Assembly (NCBI RefSeq): GCF_900114375.1
Contig: NZ_FOSV01000001.1
Coordinates: 302,600-366,599 of the forward strand
Direction: 5' to 3'
Length of the DNA stretch: 64,000 bases
Source: Methylorubrum salsuginis
GTDB lineage: Bacteria > Pseudomonadota > Alphaproteobacteria > Rhizobiales > Beijerinckiaceae
Shown here one piece after another: positions 32,645 to 40,970 of the stretch. A program made the position numbers and the translations under genes. The notes below the pieces were generated by a model, which saw only the letters and a program-made list of their open reading frames with translations, searched no databases and was not told where the DNA came from. Within the stretch, counting starts at the first letter, position 1. Each line of letters begins with the position of its first letter.

Positions 32645-34084
32645 GTGCGCAAGTCTTCTGCTCTCATCCATCCCGTGATCCTGTGCGGCGGGGCGGGCAC
32701 CCGGCTCTGGCCGGCATCGCGCGAGTGCATGCCCAAGCAATTCGCGCGTCTCGTCGACTTGGAGCAGTCCACCTTTCAGGCGACGATGCGCCGTGTCGCC
32801 GAGCCCGGCCTCTTCGCCCGGCCGACCGTGATCGCGGCGGCCGAGTCCCGCTTCATCGTGGCCGAACAGCTCGCGCAGATCGGGCTGCCGGCCGACATCG
32901 TCCTCGAGCCGCAGGGGCGCGACTCCGCCGCCGCGGTGGCGGTCGCGGCGCTTCACGGCGCCCGGACGGACCCCGAGGCGATCGTGCTGATCCTGGCCGC
33001 CGACCACGTCATCGGCGATGCGGAGGCCTTTCGCCGGGCTGTCGCGACGGCCGCCGCCGCGGCTCGCACCGGCTCCATCATGACGCTCGGCATCGAACCG
33101 ACCCGGCCCGCCGCCGATTACGGCTACATCCGCCGCGGCGCCGCCTTGTCCGATGACGGGGGAAGCCGGGGGCCTTGCGCGGTCGAGCGCTTCGTCGAGA
33201 AGCCGGACAGGGCCGGTGCCGAGCGCCTCATCGCCGAAGGCGCGCTGTGGAATTCCGGCTACTTCCTGTTCCGCGCCGATACGATGCTGGCCGAACTCGA
33301 AACCTTCGCTCCGGATGTGCTCGCGGGCGCTCGCGCGGCGCTCGAGGCGGCGACGACGGATCTCGATTTCGTGCGCCTCGATGCCGCGGCGTTCGAGACG
33401 ATTCCGAAGATCTCGATCGATTACGCGGTGATGGAGCGCACGGGGTGCGCCGGCGTGCTTCCGGTGTCCTTCGCTTGGTCGGATGTCGGCACCTGGGACG
33501 CGGTCTGGAGCGTTCTGGAGCGGGATGGGGACGGCAACGCCTTGCGCGGCCGCGTCGAGGTGATCGGCACGCGCAACAGCCTCGTGCACAGCGAGGTCGA
33601 GGGGCTGACCACGGTCGTCGGCCTGGAGGACGTGGTGGTGGTGACGACCCCCGACGCCGTGCTGGTCGCCTCCAAGGCGCAGTCGGGGCGGGTGAAGGAA
33701 CTGGTCGGACGATTGCGGGCCAAGGCGCATCCGGAGGCCGATACGCATCGGCGCATGTACCGGCCCTGGGGCTGGTATCAGCGCATCGACATCGGTGAGC
33801 GTTTCCAGGTGAAGCGGATCATGGTGACGCCGGGCGGACGCCTCTCGTTGCAGAAGCACTTCCATCGCGCCGAGCACTGGGTGGTCGTCAAGGGCACGGC
33901 CGAGGTCACGCTCAACGAGCGCGTGGCGCTGGTTCATGAGAACGAGGCGATCTACCTGCCGATCGGCTCGATGCACCGCCTGACCAATCCCGGGAAGATC
34001 CCCCTCGAACTCATCGAGGTGCAGGTCGGCTCCTACACGGGCGAGGACGACATCATCCGCGTCGAGGACATCTACGGGCGCTGA
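32645..34084 (+). CDS. manC: Mannose-1-phosphate guanylyltransferase / mannose-6-phosphate isomerase
   Basis: 479 residues with the bifunctional ManC/AlgA layout. The guanylyltransferase domain has LCGGAGTRLWPASRE with PKQF (about 13-33) and FVEKPDRA; the C-terminal cupin isomerase domain has GGRLSLQKHFHRAEHWVVVK. It makes GDP-mannose, the donor for mannosyl (or derived fucosyl/rhamnosyl) transfer into the EPS. The start is GTG 32645 with only a weak upstream purine run. It ends 42 bp before a convergent gene, with a hairpin in between. Confidence 0.9.
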   Translation: MRKSSALIHPVILCGGAGTRLWPASRECMPKQFARLVDLEQSTFQATMRRVAEPGLFARPTVIAAAESRFIVAEQLAQIGLPADIVLEPQGRDSAAAVAVAALHGARTDPEAIVLILAADHVIGDAEAFRRAVATAAAAARTGSIMTLGIEPTRPAADYGYIRRGAALSDDGGSRGPCAVERFVEKPDRAGAERLIAEGALWNSGYFLFRADTMLAELETFAPDVLAGARAALEAATTDLDFVRLDAAAFETIPKISIDYAVMERTGCAGVLPVSFAWSDVGTWDAVWSVLERDGDGNALRGRVEVIGTRNSLVHSEVEGLTTVVGLEDVVVVTTPDAVLVASKAQSGRVKELVGRLRAKAHPEADTHRRMYRPWGWYQRIDIGERFQVKRIMVTPGGRLSLQKHFHRAEHWVVVKGTAEVTLNERVALVHENEAIYLPIGSMHRLTNPGKIPLELIEVQVGSYTGEDDIIRVEDIYGR

Positions 34085-34096
34085 GGCGGGTGCGCT

Positions 34097-34118
34097 TGCA
34101 ACGATCGGTGTCGTTGCA
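34097..34118. terminator. Hairpin between convergent genes
   Basis: TGCAACGA (34097-34104) pairs with TCGTTGCA (34111-34118) around a 6-nt loop. It lies between the stops of manC and the NAD-kinase-like gene and may terminate both, although neither strand has a T run. Confidence 0.4.
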
Positions 34119-34126
34119 TCGATCCG

Positions 34127-35029
34127 TCAGCCGCCGTCCCCCGCGATGAGGTTGAGCGTCCGGGAGGCCGGGCCGATCTCGACGTGGCGGCCCCAGTCGA
34201 AGGCGATGAAGTCCTGCTCGATCCCGTCGGCGAAGACCACGCCGCCCTCGTTCATCCGCGAGACCACCGAGAGCGTCGCCGCGGTGAGCTTCCCCGCCCG
34301 CAGATGCGTGGAGGTGGCCACGCTGGGGAAGGGCTCGCGCACCCAGTAGCCGACGGCCGATTCCTCAGGGCCGAGGGGGAAGCCGAGCCCGGTCGCCTCG
34401 CTGATCGAGCGCGCCCAGCCCGTCGCCCCGGTGCCCGAGGCGACGATGAGCCCGCTCGACGCGTGGTCCTCCGCCGCCGCGCCCGCCGCGATCCGGTAGC
34501 GTGCGGATTGGTGGCTGCGGTGGCCGACGAAGATTTCGTTGAGGGCCAGCAGCCGCTGCCCGTCGTCGAGCACCGCCTGCACCATGGTGCGCCGCTCGAT
34601 TCCGGCGGCGCCGGCCACGGTCGCCGGCAGCAGGGGCCCGAGGCGCTCGACGGCGATCCGCGCCAGAACGCCGTCGTAGAGGTCCGGTGCCGGATTGAGG
34701 CCGATCACCGGCTGGCCGTCGAGATATTTCGCGACGTTGGCGACCAGCCCGTCCTGTCCGACCGCGACGACGACGTCCTCCGGGGCGAACAGGAAGCGGT
34801 CGAGGTCGGCCCGGCGCGCCAGCGCCTGCCGCCACTCCCCCGGCACCGCGGCGCGGGCCTGCGCCAGCACCGCGTGGAACCGGGCGTGGCGATCCTCGAC
34901 CTCGCCGAGGGACTGCCCGCGGCTCTCCAGGAAGAACTGGGCCTGTCCGCGGGTCGCGTGCCGGGCCAGCAGCAACTCGTAATCCGTGTCGCGGGTGACG
35001 AACACGGCGCGCGGAGGAATCGCCGCCAT
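34127..35029 (-). CDS. NAD-kinase-fold protein (ATP-NAD kinase-like)
   Basis: 300 residues. It has the NAD-kinase landmarks in order: GQDG at 91-94 (canonical GGDG; Asp93 kept), LNEIFVGHR at 163-171 (the NE motif, N164-E165), and SGLIVASGTGATGWARSIS around 192-210 (canonical GLIV.TPTGSTAY). The changes (Gly to Gln in the first motif; GATGW for GSTAY) suggest a substrate other than plain NAD. It could be a NAD(H) kinase or a kinase of a related small molecule or lipid. It is the last gene of an operon behind an SPFH protein (12-bp gap) and an NrtR-type regulator. Confidence 0.75.
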   Translation of the reverse strand: MAAIPPRAVFVTRDTDYELLLARHATRGQAQFFLESRGQSLGEVEDRHARFHAVLAQARAAVPGEWRQALARRADLDRFLFAPEDVVVAVGQDGLVANVAKYLDGQPVIGLNPAPDLYDGVLARIAVERLGPLLPATVAGAAGIERRTMVQAVLDDGQRLLALNEIFVGHRSHQSARYRIAAGAAAEDHASSGLIVASGTGATGWARSISEATGLGFPLGPEESAVGYWVREPFPSVATSTHLRAGKLTAATLSVVSRMNEGGVVFADGIEQDFIAFDWGRHVEIGPASRTLNLIAGDGG

Positions 35030-35041
35030 CGCATCGACTCC

Positions 35042-36025
35042 TCAGCGGGGGGCCGTGAGGGGGGCCGCCCGGCGGAACTCCCCGATCACGCTGGCGAGGA
35101 GATCGGGGGTGAGGTTGACGTGCTCGATCGTCTCCAGCTTGCCCGCGAGCTCCCGCGCCGCCAGGCCGAGCAGGGTCGCCGGCGGCAGGTCGCGGTAGAC
35201 CGCCACGCGGCGCGCCTCGGCCTCGGCCCGCGCGCCTTCGACGAGGCGGATGCGCTCGGCCTCCGCCGCCGCCTCCAGGCCGCGCGCCTCGGCGAGCCCC
35301 GCCGCCCGGTCGCGGGCATTCTCGGCCTCGCGGGCAATGAGGCCGGATTCGCGCTGCGCCAGCTCGGTGCGGGTCGCGAGTTCGTTCTCGGCGATGGCGC
35401 GCTCCTTCTCGACCGCGAGCGCGCGGCGGGCGAAGGTCGCCTCGTCGGCCTTCTGCTGCAAGGCTTCAAAAGTCGGCGTCTGGAGCGCCCGCTCCAGTTC
35501 GCTCGTCGGCGCGAGGTTGGTGAGCCGCATCGAGACCGGAGCGATGCCGATCTCGGCGAGCGCCGGGGCTTCCATCAGCACCGCTTCGAGAAGGAGGCGC
35601 AGCGGCTCCGGACCGGCATCGAGCAGGGCGCGCACCGGGCTCGCGCCGAGGTGCTGCAGCACCGTCTGACCGGCGATGCCGGAGAGCCGGGCCTCGATCC
35701 GCTCGATCGGCTCGCCCTGGAACTGGCCCTTCCTGAGGCCGATCGAGAAGTCGATGCGGCTGGCCAGCAGCTCCGGATCGACGACGTGCCAGCCGATCGT
35801 GCCCTGCACCGCGACGCTCTGGAAGTCCCGGCTGCGCCCGCGCACGAACAGGGTCATCTCGCGGTCGTCCATCGGCACTTCGCTGATGCTCGCCGTCTCC
35901 GGTCGGAACCAGAACACGAGGCCCCGCCCGCTCTGGCGGACGCGGCCGTTGCGGTAGCGGATGACGTGCCGGCTCGCCTCGCTGCGCAGCTGGGCGACCG
36001 GACCGAGATTGCGGATCGTGGCCAC
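35042..36025 (-). CDS. SPFH/band-7 domain protein
   Basis: 327 residues. An N-terminal SPFH domain (about 10-190: RYRNGRVRQSGRGLVFWFRP, then VQGTIGWHVVDPELLA) is followed by an Ala/Glu-rich coiled coil (about 205-285) and a C-terminal helical part. No hydrophobic membrane anchor is obvious, unlike stomatins and flotillins. SPFH proteins oligomerise into cage-like scaffolds at membranes. Here it lies between an NrtR-type regulator (20-bp gap) and a NAD-kinase-like protein, suggesting a link to NAD-type metabolism or to a membrane complex including that kinase (inference). Confidence 0.8.
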   Translation of the reverse strand: MATIRNLGPVAQLRSEASRHVIRYRNGRVRQSGRGLVFWFRPETASISEVPMDDREMTLFVRGRSRDFQSVAVQGTIGWHVVDPELLASRIDFSIGLRKGQFQGEPIERIEARLSGIAGQTVLQHLGASPVRALLDAGPEPLRLLLEAVLMEAPALAEIGIAPVSMRLTNLAPTSELERALQTPTFEALQQKADEATFARRALAVEKERAIAENELATRTELAQRESGLIAREAENARDRAAGLAEARGLEAAAEAERIRLVEGARAEAEARRVAVYRDLPPATLLGLAARELAGKLETIEHVNLTPDLLASVIGEFRRAAPLTAPR

Positions 36026-36045
36026 GGCATCCTCCTCGAAAACGA

Positions 36046-36783
36046 TCAGCGGGGTTGGCGGAAGCGGTAGAGTTCGGGCGGGCGGAACGAGGTGCCGGCC
36101 GCGCGCGCGCCGGTGGGTTCGAGCCAGCCGCGGTCGAGCATCCGGCGGCGGAAGGCGGGTTTGTTGAGGGCGGTGCCGAGGATCGCCTCGTGCACGTCCT
36201 GGAGCTGGCGCAGGGTGAAGCGGTCCGGCAGCAGGGCGAAGCCGACGCTCGAGTAGTCGAGCTTGCCCCGAAGCCGCAGGATCGCGAGCGCCAGGATGTC
36301 GGCGTGGTCGAAGGCGAGGGGCAGCGGGCCGCGCTCCTGGCCGTCCTCGGGCGCCCGCACCGCGACCGGGCCCCCCGCCTCGCCGGCCCAGGGCACCTCG
36401 ATCACCGCCGGCCGCAGGCCCGCGCCGTTGCGGGCCGCCGCGGCGAAGGCGGTCTCCGGCAACAGGGCCAGATAGGCGACCGACACGATGCGCATGCGCG
36501 GATCGCGGTCGATCGCGCCGAAGGTGTAGAGCTGTTCGAGATGGAGCCCCGAGAGCCCCGCCTTCTCGCGCAGCACCCGATCGGCCGCCGCCTCGAGCGT
36601 CTCCGCCACGCCGACGAAGCCGCCGGGCAGCGCCCAGAGCCCCGCCTGCGGGGGCTCATCCCGCTTCAACAGCAGCGCGGCGGGGCGGCCGTCGCGAAGC
36701 CCGAGCAGGACCACGTCGACGGTGAGCGCGAGGCGCCCGTAGGCAGACGGGTCGTAGGTCGCGAGAAACGCGTCCTCACTCAT
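36046..36783 (-). CDS. NrtR-type NUDIX-winged-helix transcriptional regulator
   Basis: 245 residues. A NUDIX-like domain (about 20-150) carries the box GGFVGVAETLEAAADRVLRE, in which catalytic glutamates of the RExxEE core are replaced, arguing for ligand sensing rather than hydrolysis. The C-terminal winged helix (about 160-235: LAFDHADILALAILRLRGKL, FTLRQLQDVHEAILG, FRRRMLDRGWLEPTG) matches NrtR proteins, which bind ADP-ribose and repress NAD-metabolism genes. A perfect palindrome lies just upstream of its ATG, so it probably autoregulates the three-gene operon it heads. Confidence 0.88.
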   Translation of the reverse strand: MSEDAFLATYDPSAYGRLALTVDVVLLGLRDGRPAALLLKRDEPPQAGLWALPGGFVGVAETLEAAADRVLREKAGLSGLHLEQLYTFGAIDRDPRMRIVSVAYLALLPETAFAAAARNGAGLRPAVIEVPWAGEAGGPVAVRAPEDGQERGPLPLAFDHADILALAILRLRGKLDYSSVGFALLPDRFTLRQLQDVHEAILGTALNKPAFRRRMLDRGWLEPTGARAAGTSFRPPELYRFRQPR

Positions 36784-36792
36784 GGCGGCCTC

Positions 36793-36813
36793 TTATTCGC
36801 ATTGTGCGAATAA
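36793..36813. promoter_or_regulatory. Perfect palindromic operator of the NrtR-type operon
   Basis: Arms TTATTCGCA (36793-36801) and TGCGAATAA (36805-36813) are exact inverted repeats around TTG. The site lies 10 bp upstream of the regulator's ATG and downstream of a minus-strand TTGACA, so a bound dimer would block RNA polymerase. Assignment to the adjacent regulator is inferred. Confidence 0.75.
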
Positions 36814-36834
36814 CTAAGATGTAAATTGCGATTA

Positions 36835-36840
36835 TGTCAA
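36835..36840 (-). promoter_or_regulatory. Consensus -35 box for the NrtR-type operon
   Basis: TTGACA on the minus strand. The region 17 bp downstream (TTAGTT) is a weak -10 and abuts the 21-bp palindrome. Confidence 0.5.
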
Positions 36841-37443
36841 GCGGGCGCGTTCGGTGCGGTCGATGAGCCGGTCCGCGCCGGCCCCCGAAAAGAAGTTCGA
36901 AAACCGTCTGCGGGTGCGTCGGCGAAAGCCGGCCTGCCGCGCCGATGTCCCTGTCGAGGGGAGAACACCGCCCCATCAGGCGGTCCGTCCCTGACCCGGA
37001 CAGCGCTGTTCGTGCTTACCGCCGCGGGCCTCCTCGCCGCCGCGAATCCCTGCAGCGGATGCAATGCCAAGCGGATCGCGTCGTCTTGTACGGCTCAATC
37101 GCGAGCGAGGTACAACGCGCGCGGTCTCGTGGTCTGCCGAGATCCGACCTCGTGGGCGGCACATTGATCAGACCGATTTTCGATACGAAACCGGGCCCGG
37201 TCCGCGCACTCTCAAGGGCTGGCGGCTCGCCATCGGTCAGGAGGTAGAGCCCAGACCCGTGCCGGCATCAGCCGACTTGAGCCATCATGGGAGCGTGGTG
37301 CGCTGTTGGGAAGAACCGCAGCGGTAGAGGCTCGCGGAGCAAAACCGATTTGCTTCCCGCGACGGTGCGGCCAGGAGGCGGACTGCCTGAGGGCAGCAAG
37401 CGCTGAGCTGTCTTGCTCTTTGATTTTGTCGAAGAATGAATGG
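36841..37443. other. Intergenic region, no gene seen
   Basis: About 600 bp between the NrtR-type promoter and the tRNA genes. All frames are short and motif-free. No repeat of the other families was recognised. Confidence 0.4.
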
Positions 37444-37517
37444 CGCGCCCGAAAGGATTCGAACCTCTGACCCCCAGATTCGTAGTCTGGTGCTCTATCC
37501 AGCTGAGCTACGGGCGC
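37444..37517 (-). tRNA. tRNA-Arg (anticodon ACG)
   Basis: The minus strand folds as a 74-nt cloverleaf. The acceptor stem GCGCCCG pairs with CGGGCGC, the anticodon stem-loop is CCAGA-CTACGAA-TCTGG, and the T arm is AGAGG-TTCGAAT-CCTTT. The loop gives anticodon ACG. No CCA is encoded. It lies 47 bp downstream of tRNA-Pro in the same direction, so they are probably co-transcribed. Confidence 0.95.
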
Positions 37518-37564
37518 CCTTGTTTTGTCTTGCCACCCTTTTCGGGTGATCTCCTCTTGTTTGG

Positions 37565-37638
37565 TCGGAGTGGCAGGATTTGAACCTGCGACCCCCACGT
37601 CCCGAACGTGGTGCGCTACCAGACTGCGCTACACTCCG
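37565..37638 (-). tRNA. tRNA-Pro (anticodon CGG)
   Basis: A 74-nt cloverleaf: acceptor stem CGGAGTG pairing with CACTCCG, anticodon stem-loop CCACG-TTCGGGA-CGTGG, and T arm GCAGG-TTCAAAT-CCTGC. The anticodon is CGG and the discriminator base is A. CCA is not encoded. A consensus promoter lies 35 bp upstream. Confidence 0.95.
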
Positions 37639-37672
37639 AAGCCGCCCGCCCCGAAGGCCGTCGGCGAGCGGG

Positions 37673-37701
37673 TGTATAGCTGGCACTTTCCGGGGTCGCA
37701 A
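37673..37701 (-). promoter_or_regulatory. Promoter of the tRNA-Pro/tRNA-Arg unit
   Basis: On the minus strand, TTGCGA (37701-37696) and TATACA (37678-37673) are separated by exactly 17 bp. The -10 lies 34 bp before the tRNA 5' end. Confidence 0.7.
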
Positions 37702-37833
37702 GCGGGTCTTTGCCGTTCGGCGGTTCTTTTCTCGGCGGGCGGTCCCGGTGCGGGCCGGGATGGCGAGCGCGAACCCGCCTCCCCGACCGCGCGTTACGCC
37801 GGGCATCCAACGACGACAGAGACGAGACTCGCC

Positions 37834-38118
37834 ATGCAGAAACCTACGCGGATCATCACACCGGCGCTGGCCGCCGCCCTCCTTCTCGGACTTGCCGGCG
37901 GAGCCTGGGCTCAGGGAGCCGCGGCTCCCGCTGCGACGGAGCGCAGCAGGGGCGAGCCGGGCGGCATGGGGGGCAAGGGCGGGGCGGCCGATGGGGGGAC
38001 CTTGGAGCGCCGCGGCCAGGTCCCAGCCGGAAATCCGAGCCAGGACACGACCGGCGCCATCGGCCATCCGAAGAGCAACAACAGCAACGGCGCGACCACC
38101 GCACCTGCGGCCCGCTGA
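37834..38118 (+). CDS. Small secreted glycine-rich protein, unknown
   Basis: 94 residues with a clear Sec signal peptide (about 1-26, ending GAWA), then a low-complexity region rich in Gly, Ala, Ser and Asn (GGMGGKGGAADGG). GAGACGAG precedes the ATG. No recognised domain; such short secreted proteins are common in Methylobacterium. It is convergent with the GreA/B-type gene. Reality as a gene is supported mainly by the signal peptide. Confidence 0.6.
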   Translation: MQKPTRIITPALAAALLLGLAGGAWAQGAAAPAATERSRGEPGGMGGKGGAADGGTLERRGQVPAGNPSQDTTGAIGHPKSNNSNGATTAPAAR

Positions 38119-38166
38119 TCTCGGACGCGCGCGGCGGGCCGGCGAACGGGTCCGCCGCGGCGGCGG

Positions 38167-38631
38167 TCAGCGGATTTCCGCGATCTCGAATTCGTGGTCG
38201 TTGACCGTGACCGTGTCGCCGATGCCCTTGCCGGTCAGCGCGCGGGCGAGCGGGGCCACGTAGGAGATCGATCCGGCATTCGGATCGGCCTCGTCCTCGC
38301 CGACGATCCGAAACGTCTGGCGGGTGTCGTCCTCGCGCAGCACCGTCACGGTCGCGCCGAAGCGCACAGTCTCGCCGTCGGACGCCTCGTCCACGAGCTG
38401 GGCCGAATTCTTGCGCAGGCTCCAGTAGCGCAGATCGCGCGAGACGCGGGCATGGGCCGCCTTGTCGTCGCGGGACAGACCGGACAATTCGGCCTCCAGC
38501 CGCCCCGCCTCGGCCTCGATCTGCGCGAGGCCCTCGGGCGTGACGTAGTTGGGGTGGGGGGAGATCGGCCGGTCGGGCAGTTCCTCGAAGGCCTCGCCGC
38601 CCTCCGGCTCACGGACGAATGCTCTGCTCAT
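38167..38631 (-). CDS. GreA/GreB-family transcript cleavage factor
   Basis: 154 residues. The N-terminal coiled-coil region starts at YVTPEGLAQIEAEAGRLEAEL; the C-terminal FKBP-like domain carries VGEDEADPNAGSISYVAPLA and ALTGKGIGDTV, both typical of GreA/GreB. These factors bind the RNA polymerase secondary channel and rescue backtracked complexes. The N-terminal 25 residues (rich in Glu and Pro) differ from classical GreA, so it may be a paralogue rather than the main GreA. It follows the AcuI-like gene in the same direction (45-bp gap). Confidence 0.85.
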   Translation of the reverse strand: MSRAFVREPEGGEAFEELPDRPISPHPNYVTPEGLAQIEAEAGRLEAELSGLSRDDKAAHARVSRDLRYWSLRKNSAQLVDEASDGETVRFGATVTVLREDDTRQTFRIVGEDEADPNAGSISYVAPLARALTGKGIGDTVTVNDHEFEIAEIR

Positions 38632-38676
38632 GGGCGCGGCAATGCGCGGAACCGGCGGGCGGTTCCCCTGGAGGCG

Positions 38677-39663
38677 TCACGCCATCGCGACGATCGTGCG
38701 TCCGCGCACCTTGCCGGCGAGCAGCGCCTCGGCGCGGGCGCCGGCCTCTTCCAACGGGATGGTCGTCGTCATGCGATCGAGGAGCGCGAGATCGAGATCG
38801 CGGGCGAGCCGCGCCCAGGCGGCGCGGCGCGGCTCCAGCGGGGTCGTCACGCTGTTGATGCCGAGGAGCGAGACGCCGCGCAGGATGAACGGCGCCACCG
38901 AGGAAGGCAGGTCCATGCCGCCGGCATTGCCGCAGGCCGCGATGGCCCCTCCCCCCTTGGTCATCGCCAGGGCGTTGGCCAGCACACGGCCGCCGACCGC
39001 GTCGATGCCGGCCGCCCAGCGCTCCTTGGCCAGGGGACGCGGCTCGCCGGCCAGCGCCTCGCGCTCCAGAATTTCGGCCGCGCCGAGTTCCTTCAGGTAA
39101 TCCGCCTCGTCGCCGCGGCCGGTCGCGGCGACGACGTGCCAGCCCGCCCTTTCGAGGAGGGCGACCGCCACCGAGCCGACGCCGCCCGCCGCGCCCGTCA
39201 CCAGGGCCGGGCCGGATTCCGGGGTGAGGCCGTGGCGCTCCAGGGCCAGCACGGAGAGCATCGCGGTGTAGCCGGCGGTGCCGACCGCCATGGCGCGGGC
39301 GGGCGTGAGGCCCTCGGGCAGCGGCACCAGCCAGTCGCCGCGCACGCGCGCGACCTGCGCCAGCCCGCCGAGATGGGTCTCGCCGACGCCCCAGCCGGTC
39401 AGCACCACGGCATCGCCCGGCTTGTAGGCGGGGTGCCCGGAGGTCTCGACGGTGCCGGCGAAATCGATGCCGGGGATCATGGGAAAGCGGCGCACCACCG
39501 GCATCCGGCCGGTCATGGCGAGCCCGTCCTTGTAGTTCAGGCCCGAATGCGAGACCCGTACGGTGACCTCGCCGTCCATCAGTTCGGACGGTTCGACATC
39601 GCGCAGCGCCAGGGTCTGGCCGCCCTCCGCCTTCTCGATCACCCAGGCCTTGAACGCCGCCAT
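38677..39663 (-). CDS. acuI: AcuI/YhdH-type NADPH-dependent acryloyl-CoA reductase
   Basis: 328 residues of the zinc-less medium-chain dehydrogenase/reductase family. The pattern SGLNYKDGLAMTGR with PMIPGIDFAGTV is typical of the YhdH/AcuI branch; the NADPH site is LVTGAAGGVGSVAVALLERAG. AcuI reduces acryloyl-CoA to propanoyl-CoA with NADPH; in methylotrophs it could serve C3 or dimethylsulfoniopropionate metabolism, but related quinone reductases have the same fold, so the substrate is not certain. Cytosolic. Confidence 0.8.
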   Translation of the reverse strand: MAAFKAWVIEKAEGGQTLALRDVEPSELMDGEVTVRVSHSGLNYKDGLAMTGRMPVVRRFPMIPGIDFAGTVETSGHPAYKPGDAVVLTGWGVGETHLGGLAQVARVRGDWLVPLPEGLTPARAMAVGTAGYTAMLSVLALERHGLTPESGPALVTGAAGGVGSVAVALLERAGWHVVAATGRGDEADYLKELGAAEILEREALAGEPRPLAKERWAAGIDAVGGRVLANALAMTKGGGAIAACGNAGGMDLPSSVAPFILRGVSLLGINSVTTPLEPRRAAWARLARDLDLALLDRMTTTIPLEEAGARAEALLAGKVRGRTIVAMA

Positions 39664-39740
39664 GCCCCGCTCCCCGATCTCTCTCGGGGAAGGGAGCTAC
39701 GGCGCAGGCTAGCCGATTCAAGGCCGATTTTTCTCTTGTC

Positions 39741-39857
39741 GGCCTCAAGCGCCGGCGGCCGCGTCCGCGGCCTCAGGCTTTCGCTTCGCTAGTCGGCCTC
39801 GGCCAGAGCCGAGGCCCGCTCCGCCGGGCGCTCTTCGCGCCCGGAATACGGAAGCCA
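39741..39857. repeat. Dispersed hairpin repeat, second family, copy 1
   Basis: It shares flanks with 46146-46260: GCCGGCGGCCGCGTCCGCGG on the left and GCGCTCTTCGCGCCCG then a TACGGAAGCC-like end on the right. The middle differs and forms its own hairpin (GCCTCGGC/GCCGAGGC at 39796-39815). It lies between two same-strand genes. Confidence 0.6.
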
Positions 39858-39898
39858 CCGCTCGTGGCCGAGCGATGGCACGGTTCACCCGAACAGAA

Positions 39899-40498
39899 TC
39901 AGTAGCCGTCGTAGACGCTGCCGCGGGAGAAGCCGAGGCCGACCCCGATATCGGCGGCGGAGGCGCCGGCGAGGCCGAAGGCGTCGGGGATCGAGCCGAC
40001 GCCCAAGGGGCCATAGCCGGGGCCATAGCCGGGGCGGGGGCCGTAGGCCGGCGCGGCGGCGGGCACCCAGGCGGCGCGGGCGGGCTGGACCAGCACCTGG
40101 CGCTGCGTCGTGGCGTAGACCGGCGGCAGGGTCTGCGGGATCACCTCCGCGGGGCGCACCAGCACGCGGCGGGTCTGCACGGCGTATTGCGGCGGAGTCG
40201 TCACCCAGCAGCCGACGAGCTGGCCGTAGGCGTCGGTGCTCGTCTGCCAGCGGCGGCCGCCGGGGGCGACCAGCACGCGCTCGGACACGGTCTCGTAGAC
40301 CGGCGGGGTCGAGCGGTAGACCGTGCGGGCGGGCTGGACCAGCACCTGCTCGGAGACTGTGTCGTAGACCGGCGGCGTGGTGACGCGGCGGTAGCACTCG
40401 GCGCTGACGCAGCCGCCGCCGGCCTGGGCCGGGACGGCGCTCGCCGACAGCGCGAAGGCCGCGGCGAACAGGGCGGGACGAAGAGGGAGGGCGGCCAT
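39899..40498 (-). CDS. Secreted PPVY-repeat protein, unknown
   Basis: 199 residues with a signal peptide (about 1-26, ending VPAQA). The middle is built of four imperfect units of about 28-40 residues around TPPVYDTVSEQVLVQPAR, TPPVYETVSERVLVAPG, TPPQYAVQTRRVLVRPAE and LPPVYATTQRQVLVQPAR. A Gly/Pro/Tyr-rich segment (YGPRPGYGPGYGP) and a C-terminal segment follow. Two cysteines (CVSAEC) near the mature N-terminus and one in the middle could form disulfides. Probably a cell-envelope protein; function unknown. Confidence 0.75.
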   Translation of the reverse strand: MAALPLRPALFAAAFALSASAVPAQAGGGCVSAECYRRVTTPPVYDTVSEQVLVQPARTVYRSTPPVYETVSERVLVAPGGRRWQTSTDAYGQLVGCWVTTPPQYAVQTRRVLVRPAEVIPQTLPPVYATTQRQVLVQPARAAWVPAAAPAYGPRPGYGPGYGPLGVGSIPDAFGLAGASAADIGVGLGFSRGSVYDGY

Positions 40499-40970
40499 CT
40501 GATGAAGAGTCCTCGGCGAGACGCGTTACTTGAGGTGTCGAGCGCCGCCGCCGATTCCGGCGCGCGCTCCTCTCGACGCGACAAGTGCAGCCAAGGTTGC
40601 GTGGCCGACAAGCTCGATTGTCGAAGACAGTAAAATTAACCAACGACTCAGACTACGCAGACCTTTCCGGCATTCCTCGACTTTGTCGGAACCGGTGGGC
40701 CGGCCGGCGGGATACCGCGATGCCGCCGTCGTGACGGCGGGGGCGACCGCTCGCGTTCCGTCGGCGCGGCGCCCCGCGATCGGTTTGCCCGGCAAGGATA
40801 CGGCCGGTGCGGTTGAACGGCGCTTGTCAGCCCACCGGTCAGGGTCTAGAGCGCTTGGCCGACCGGGCGGCGCCCGCGACACGAACAACCGTGTTGCGGC
40901 CAGGGAAATCCGCCCGAGACCGGGCGCGCGTCCCTCGCGGCGCGGAGAGGATTGCAGGACCGAACGGCCC
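40499..40970. other. Intergenic region upstream of fdxA
   Basis: About 470 bp. TCTAGAGCGCTTGGCCGACC at 40845-40864 resembles the start of the type III repeat. An AT-rich stretch at 40620-40650 may serve the divergent PPVY-repeat gene. No further gene seen. Confidence 0.4.

Noticed and set aside
37444..37638. tRNA genes as an integration site for a genomic island
   Set aside because: No partial tRNA duplication, integrase or composition shift was found on either side.
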